Source: Arthrobacter_H rhombi | GTDB taxonomy: Bacteria > Actinomycetota > Actinomycetes > Actinomycetales > Micrococcaceae | Assembly: GCF_039526245.1 (NCBI RefSeq) | Contig: NZ_BAAAIV010000025.1 | Coordinates: 62,001-126,000 of the forward strand | Reading direction: 5' to 3' | DNA: 64,000 bases | In this document: in pieces, positions 60,419 through 64,000 of the stretch | Numbering within the stretch: position 1 is the stretch's first letter | How the letters are laid out: each line of letters opens with the position of its first letter | The notes under the pieces: generated by a model | Databases searched by the model: none | What the model was told of the DNA's origin: nothing | The model's input: only the letters and a program-made list of their open reading frames with translations | Program-made: the position numbers and the translations under genes

Positions 60419-61272
60419 GCACCGATATCCAGCAGGCAACCACGCCCCAACGTCCGCGCACCACCAGCGGCAAGGGGACGTCCTTCGGGCGGGCCCTGGG
60501 CGCCGAATACCGCAAGTTCTCCACGGTCCCCTCCTCGATCATCCTGGTGCTGACGACCCTGGTGGTCATGGTCGGCATCGGCGCGCTCGGCGCGTGGATC
60601 ATCGGTTCGACCCAGGACATGATGGCCGACAACCCTGAAGCTGCAGCGGCGATGGGCGACCAATCGGAACTGGTCGACACGATCGCGCCCTCGGGCATCA
60701 TGCTGGCCCAGCTCATCATCGGGGCCCTGGGCGTGCTGGTGATGAGCTCCGAATTCACCACGGGCATGGCCCGGGCGACGTTCGCCGCCATTCCGAAGCG
60801 GTTCCCCGTCGTGTTGGCCAAGGCGGCACTCGTCGCCCTCATGGCGATCGTGGTCACCGTGGTCTCGACCCTGATCTCCGCCGTCGTGATCATGCCGATC
60901 CTCTCCAGCTATTCGATGCACCAGGACTTCGGCTCCGAGACGTTCCAACGCAATCTGTGGTTCGGGGCAGCCTACGTGGCAGTCATCGCGCTGCTGGGGA
61001 TGGCCCTGGGCGGACTGCTGCGCAACTCGGCCGGCGCCATCGTCACCCTGGTCGCGCTCATCTTCGTGCTGCCGACCGTGTTCCAGTTCCTGACGAACGA
61101 CTTCTTCACCAACGTGAAGCGGTTCCTGCCGGACTCGGCGTACAACAACCTGATCAGCGCCACCGTGCCGGACGGCGGACTGGAGCACTGGCAGGCCGGG
61201 CTGACCCTGGGCCTGTGGGCGGTCATCCCGCTGCTGGCCACCCTGTTCGTGATCCAGCGTCGCGACGTCTAG
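60415..61272 (+). CDS. ABC transporter permease
   Basis: The 285-residue protein has about six transmembrane helices (near 38-62, 88-110, 125-150, 175-200, 205-230 and 258-278) and a cytoplasmic N-terminus. It belongs to the ABC-2 type. It overlaps the ATPase gene by 4 bp, and the pair forms a heteromeric exporter of unknown substrate. Two-component systems lie on both sides. Confidence 0.88.
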   Translation: MSTDIQQATTPQRPRTTSGKGTSFGRALGAEYRKFSTVPSSIILVLTTLVVMVGIGALGAWIIGSTQDMMADNPEAAAAMGDQSELVDTIAPSGIMLAQLIIGALGVLVMSSEFTTGMARATFAAIPKRFPVVLAKAALVALMAIVVTVVSTLISAVVIMPILSSYSMHQDFGSETFQRNLWFGAAYVAVIALLGMALGGLLRNSAGAIVTLVALIFVLPTVFQFLTNDFFTNVKRFLPDSAYNNLISATVPDGGLEHWQAGLTLGLWAVIPLLATLFVIQRRDV

Positions 61273-61283
61273 ACACGAACCCT

Positions 61284-61311
61284 GGCCCGCCGTCCACCCG
61301 GACGGCGGGCC
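61284..61311 (+). terminator. Hairpin after the ABC transporter
   Basis: A perfect 12-bp stem, GGCCCGCCGTCC with GGACGGCGGGCC, has an ACCC loop. There is no T-run after it, so termination may be incomplete. Confidence 0.75.
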
Positions 61312-61409
61312 CCTCCCAACCACCGCGGGTGGTGGCGGAACGAACGGCCGCCGCCACCCGCGGTTCGTGTCCCCGGGGTGCGCGGGGAACTGAAAGATAA
61401 GCTGGAACC

Positions 61410-62714
61410 ATGAGCACAGATCCGCAGGGGGAGGGCCCGGAGACGCCGGCGCCGACCTTTGCCGAGCTCACCGAAAAGCGCAGGGGACCGGTCCGGCGCT
61501 TCATGCGTTCGCACCGCACCCTGGTGGATGTGCTGCTGGCCCTGGCCTACTTCCTCGCCTCGAGTCCTTCCGCGCTGGAATCGGCGACCAACGGGAGGGG
61601 CGCGCCGTGGGCCGGGGTCATCGTCATCTCGCTCCTGCTGACCCTGCGGCGCCGTTGGCCCATGGTGGTCCTGGGACTCGTCTTCCTCTGCGAGACCGGG
61701 ATGCAGCTGTTCGACCCCTACTTCTCGGCCACCTCGCTCGCGGTCTGGCTGGTGTTGTATACGACCGCCACGTTATATGCCAGCAAGCGCATGTTCATGA
61801 TGGCCGGTCTGATCAGCGCCATGCAGCTGCTGGTGCAGTTCGTCGTCGTGCTGCCGGCGGCCCGGGCCCCCGAAGCGGTGGGGCGCTACCTGCTCGCCGA
61901 GGTCCCGGAGGTGAACACCTTCATCTGGATGATGGCCTCGCTGACCGTGCTCTCGAATTTCGCCGTCGTCGGGATCGGAGCCGCCGTGCGCAACAACCGG
62001 CTCCACGACGCCGAGCTGGCCAACTGGGGTGGGCGGGTCCAACGCCTGGCCCAGGTGGCCGAACGCAACCGGATCGCCCGCGAGATGCACGACGTCGTCG
62101 CGCACTCGCTCTCGGTGATGATCGCCCTCTCCGACGGCGCCCAGGTCGCCATGCAACGTGACCCCGGCAAGGCGGCGGGCGTGCTCGGCGAACTCTCCTC
62201 GACCGGCCGCAGCGCCCTGGCCGACATGCGGCGGGTGATCGGGGTGCTGCGCGATGGCAGCGACGCGCCCCTGGCGCCCCAGCCCGCATCCTCCTCGCTG
62301 GCCGAGTTGCTCGAGGGCTTCCGGGTCGCCGGGTTGCCGCTGCAGGTCACCCACACCGGACCGTCACTGCCCGGGGATGCCGCCTTCCAGCTCACGGTCT
62401 ACCGGATCGTGCAGGAATCGTTGACCAACGTGCTGCGCTATGGGAGGGCAGTGACCCGGGTCGAGGTCGGGATCTCCCGCGACGAGGACACCGTGAGGAT
62501 CAAGATCACCGACAACGGCCAGCTCACCGGGGCCACGCGCGACGCGATCGGCAGCGGGCAGGGCATCCGGGGCATGGGCGAACGTGCCGCCATCTACGGG
62601 GGGTCGGTGTACGCCGGCCCCGGCCCGCGCGGCGGATGGGTCGTCCATGCGATCCTCGCCGTGCCGGAACAGGCAGCAAAAAACCAGCTACCCCAGGGGG
62701 AAACCACAGCATGA
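61410..62714 (+). CDS. NarL-type sensor histidine kinase 2
   Basis: The 434-residue protein has a cytoplasmic N-terminus and about five transmembrane helices (45-195). The HisKA_3 site is RIAREMHDVVAHSLSVM (His near 227). The ATPase has TDNGQLTGA and GQGIRGMGERAA. It is coupled by ATGA to the next response regulator. Its signal is unknown. Confidence 0.9.
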   Translation: MSTDPQGEGPETPAPTFAELTEKRRGPVRRFMRSHRTLVDVLLALAYFLASSPSALESATNGRGAPWAGVIVISLLLTLRRRWPMVVLGLVFLCETGMQLFDPYFSATSLAVWLVLYTTATLYASKRMFMMAGLISAMQLLVQFVVVLPAARAPEAVGRYLLAEVPEVNTFIWMMASLTVLSNFAVVGIGAAVRNNRLHDAELANWGGRVQRLAQVAERNRIAREMHDVVAHSLSVMIALSDGAQVAMQRDPGKAAGVLGELSSTGRSALADMRRVIGVLRDGSDAPLAPQPASSSLAELLEGFRVAGLPLQVTHTGPSLPGDAAFQLTVYRIVQESLTNVLRYGRAVTRVEVGISRDEDTVRIKITDNGQLTGATRDAIGSGQGIRGMGERAAIYGGSVYAGPGPRGGWVVHAILAVPEQAAKNQLPQGETTA

Positions 62715-63493
62715 ACGACCCAGCACCGGCACCGGAGCACGAACACCAACCCGGGGACCCCATCACCATCCTGCTCGTCGACGACCAGCCGCTGCTGCGC
62801 ATGGGGTTCCGGCTCATCCTCGAGGGCGAGGACGACCTGACCATCGTCGGGGAGGCCTCCGACGGGGAAGAGGGAGTGGCCCTGGCCATCGAATCCACCC
62901 CCGACGTCGTGCTCATGGATGTGCGCATGCCCAAGATGGATGGCATCGAGGCCACGCGTCGCATCGCCGAGGCGGTGCCGTGCGCGAAGATCATCATCCT
63001 GACCACGTTCGACCTGGACGAATACGCGTTCGCCGGCCTGCAGGCCGGTGCCTCCGCCTTCCTGCTCAAGGACGTTGCGCCCGCGGAACTGGTCAACGCC
63101 GTCCGGCTCGTCGCCAGCGGCGACGCGGTCGTGGCCCCACGGATCACCGCCCGCCTGCTCGAAACCTACGTCCGTCGACCCGGCGCGACGTCAGGCGCGG
63201 CCGGATCCGGCCCGGGCGGGGCACCCGCCCCGGCACCGGCGTCGTCCCCGGTGACCACCGAACGGGACCCCCTCCTGCAGGATCTGACCCCCCGGGAACT
63301 GGAGGTCCTCGGGGCGATGTCCGAGGGTCTCTCCAACGCCGAGATCGCCCACCGGTTCTTCCTCTCCGAGGCCACGGTCAAGACCCACGTACGCCGGATC
63401 CTGACCAAATTGCACCTGCGCGACCGCGTGCAGGCCGTGGTCTACGCCTATGAGACCGGCCTGGTGGTGCCCAGCCAGGGGCTGGACTACTAG
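62711..63493 (+). CDS. NarL/LuxR-type response regulator 2
   Basis: The 260-residue regulator has a receiver (LLVDDQPLLRMG; Asp70 in VLMDVRMPKMDG; Lys in FLLKDVAP), a Pro/Ala/Gly-rich spacer (about 160-190) that is longer than usual, and a LuxR helix-turn-helix (LSNAEIAHRFFLSEATVKTH). It is the partner of kinase 2. Confidence 0.92.
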   Translation: MNDPAPAPEHEHQPGDPITILLVDDQPLLRMGFRLILEGEDDLTIVGEASDGEEGVALAIESTPDVVLMDVRMPKMDGIEATRRIAEAVPCAKIIILTTFDLDEYAFAGLQAGASAFLLKDVAPAELVNAVRLVASGDAVVAPRITARLLETYVRRPGATSGAAGSGPGGAPAPAPASSPVTTERDPLLQDLTPRELEVLGAMSEGLSNAEIAHRFFLSEATVKTHVRRILTKLHLRDRVQAVVYAYETGLVVPSQGLDY

Positions 63494-63500
63494 GGGCATC

Positions 63501-63686
63501 ATGAACATCGAATTCCTGCGCAATCCCTGGTTCCTGCTGGCCGTGGTGCTCATCGCCTCCGGTGCGTTCCTGGCGGTGGTGCTGCACCAGACACTGGCCG
63601 GTCCGGTCCTGATGGGGCTGGGTGTGGTGGCCGTCGCATTTGCCGTTTACCGCCACGGCGGGTGGAATGGCAGAAGCCGCGGCTGA
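63501..63686 (+). CDS. Small membrane protein, two helices
   Basis: The 61-residue protein has two hydrophobic helices (about 9-28 and 31-50) and a basic end. ATG 63501 lies seven bases after the regulator stop, so it is cotranscribed. I do not recognise a family. Confidence 0.6.
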   Translation: MNIEFLRNPWFLLAVVLIASGAFLAVVLHQTLAGPVLMGLGVVAVAFAVYRHGGWNGRSRG

Positions 63687-63720
63687 TCCGCGGACCCTGG
63701 ACGCACACACGAGGATGGGC

Positions 63721-64000
63721 ATGAGCACGCCGACAGCACGCGAATTCACCAACGACCTGGGCAGCTTCGTGGCGGCATCGCCCTCCAGCTTCCACGCAGC
63801 CGCAGAGGTCGCCCGCCGGCTGGATGCCGCGGGATTCACCGCCCAAGCGGAGGCCGACGCATGGGATGCCACGCCGGGCGGGCACTACATCGTGCGTGAC
63901 GGCGCGGTGATCGCCTGGCATGTCCCGGCCGGCACGACGGCGACCACCGGTTTCCACATCCTCGGTTCACACACCGATTCGCCCGGCTTCAAGCTCAAGC
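63721..64000 (+). CDS. apeB: M18 family aminopeptidase, 5' part (cut by window end)
   Basis: The first 93 residues begin MSTPTAREFTNDLGSFVAAS and include SPSSFHAAAEVARRLDAAGF and GFHILGSHTDSPGFKLK. The last holds the first zinc-site His and Asp of the M18 (aspartyl/deblocking aminopeptidase) family. The gene runs off the right edge. Confidence 0.88.
   Translation, partial: MSTPTAREFTNDLGSFVAASPSSFHAAAEVARRLDAAGFTAQAEADAWDATPGGHYIVRDGAVIAWHVPAGTTATTGFHILGSHTDSPGFKLK

Noticed and set aside
1..64000. CRISPR arrays, prophage genes, rRNA genes
   Set aside because: No regularly spaced repeats with spacers, no integrase, capsid or terminase genes, and no rRNA-like stretches were seen.

Overview
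The window is a piece of an actinobacterial chromosome centred on the replication origin. The gene order gyrA-gyrB-dciA-recF-gnd-dnaN-oriC-dnaA-rpmH-rnpA-yidD-yidC-jag-rsmG-parA-parB, with a short 6-phosphogluconate dehydrogenase gene between dnaN and recF, fits the Micrococcaceae/Arthrobacter relatives best. Other actinobacterial markers agree: CrgA, PknA/PknB with PASTA repeats, DUF3566, a DLW-39 small protein, a class E sortase, and a MurJ partnered by a pseudokinase. The genus cannot be fixed from the sequence alone. By eye the right third is distinctly more GC-rich than the origin region.

Layout. 1-7.5 kb holds the cell-wall growth block: pbpA-pknA-pknB, then a sortase, small membrane protein and pabA/trpG operon on the minus strand, and crgA. 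7.5-13.6 kb is accessory: a guanidinium exporter behind a guanidine-III riboswitch, a DUF3817 protein, the lysG-lysE pair and a double GNAT acetyltransferase. lysG is split by a complete 2537-bp IS21-family element whose removal restores the frame exactly. 13.6-14.2 kb has no gene but carries a DnaA-box cluster. 14.2-18.2 kb has rhomboid, ppiA, a membrane-anchored helical protein, an EamA transporter, tRNA-Ala, DLW-39 and tRNA-Ile. 18.3-30 kb holds gyrase and the initiator genes on the minus strand. The dnaA-dnaN and dnaA-rpmH gaps both carry DnaA boxes and together form oriC. 30.2-36.2 kb runs on the plus strand from rpmH to parB, with five perfect parS sites and one variant, three of them inside parB. 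36.2-37.2 kb contains no gene I can recognise.

To the right, the minus-strand run Nudix-murJ-pseudokinase-trxB-trxA is followed by pcnA and a histidine phosphatase on the plus strand. A 0.7-kb stretch with a palindromic operator-like site and four small reading frames precedes fhs, and ino1 converges on fhs. From 48.8 to 55.8 kb a six-gene minus-strand operon encodes a nonulosonic-acid polymer pathway: a NeuA-type cytidylyltransferase fused to a HAD phosphatase, a NeuB-type synthase without its C-terminal SAF domain, a GT2 glycosyltransferase, two polysialyltransferase-like proteins and a third putative glycosyltransferase. This is the most unusual system in the window, and my inference is a wall or capsule polymer of Kdn or a sialic acid relative. 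The right end has a GT87-type membrane glycosyltransferase, two NarL-type two-component systems around an ABC exporter, and the start of an M18 aminopeptidase cut by the window edge.
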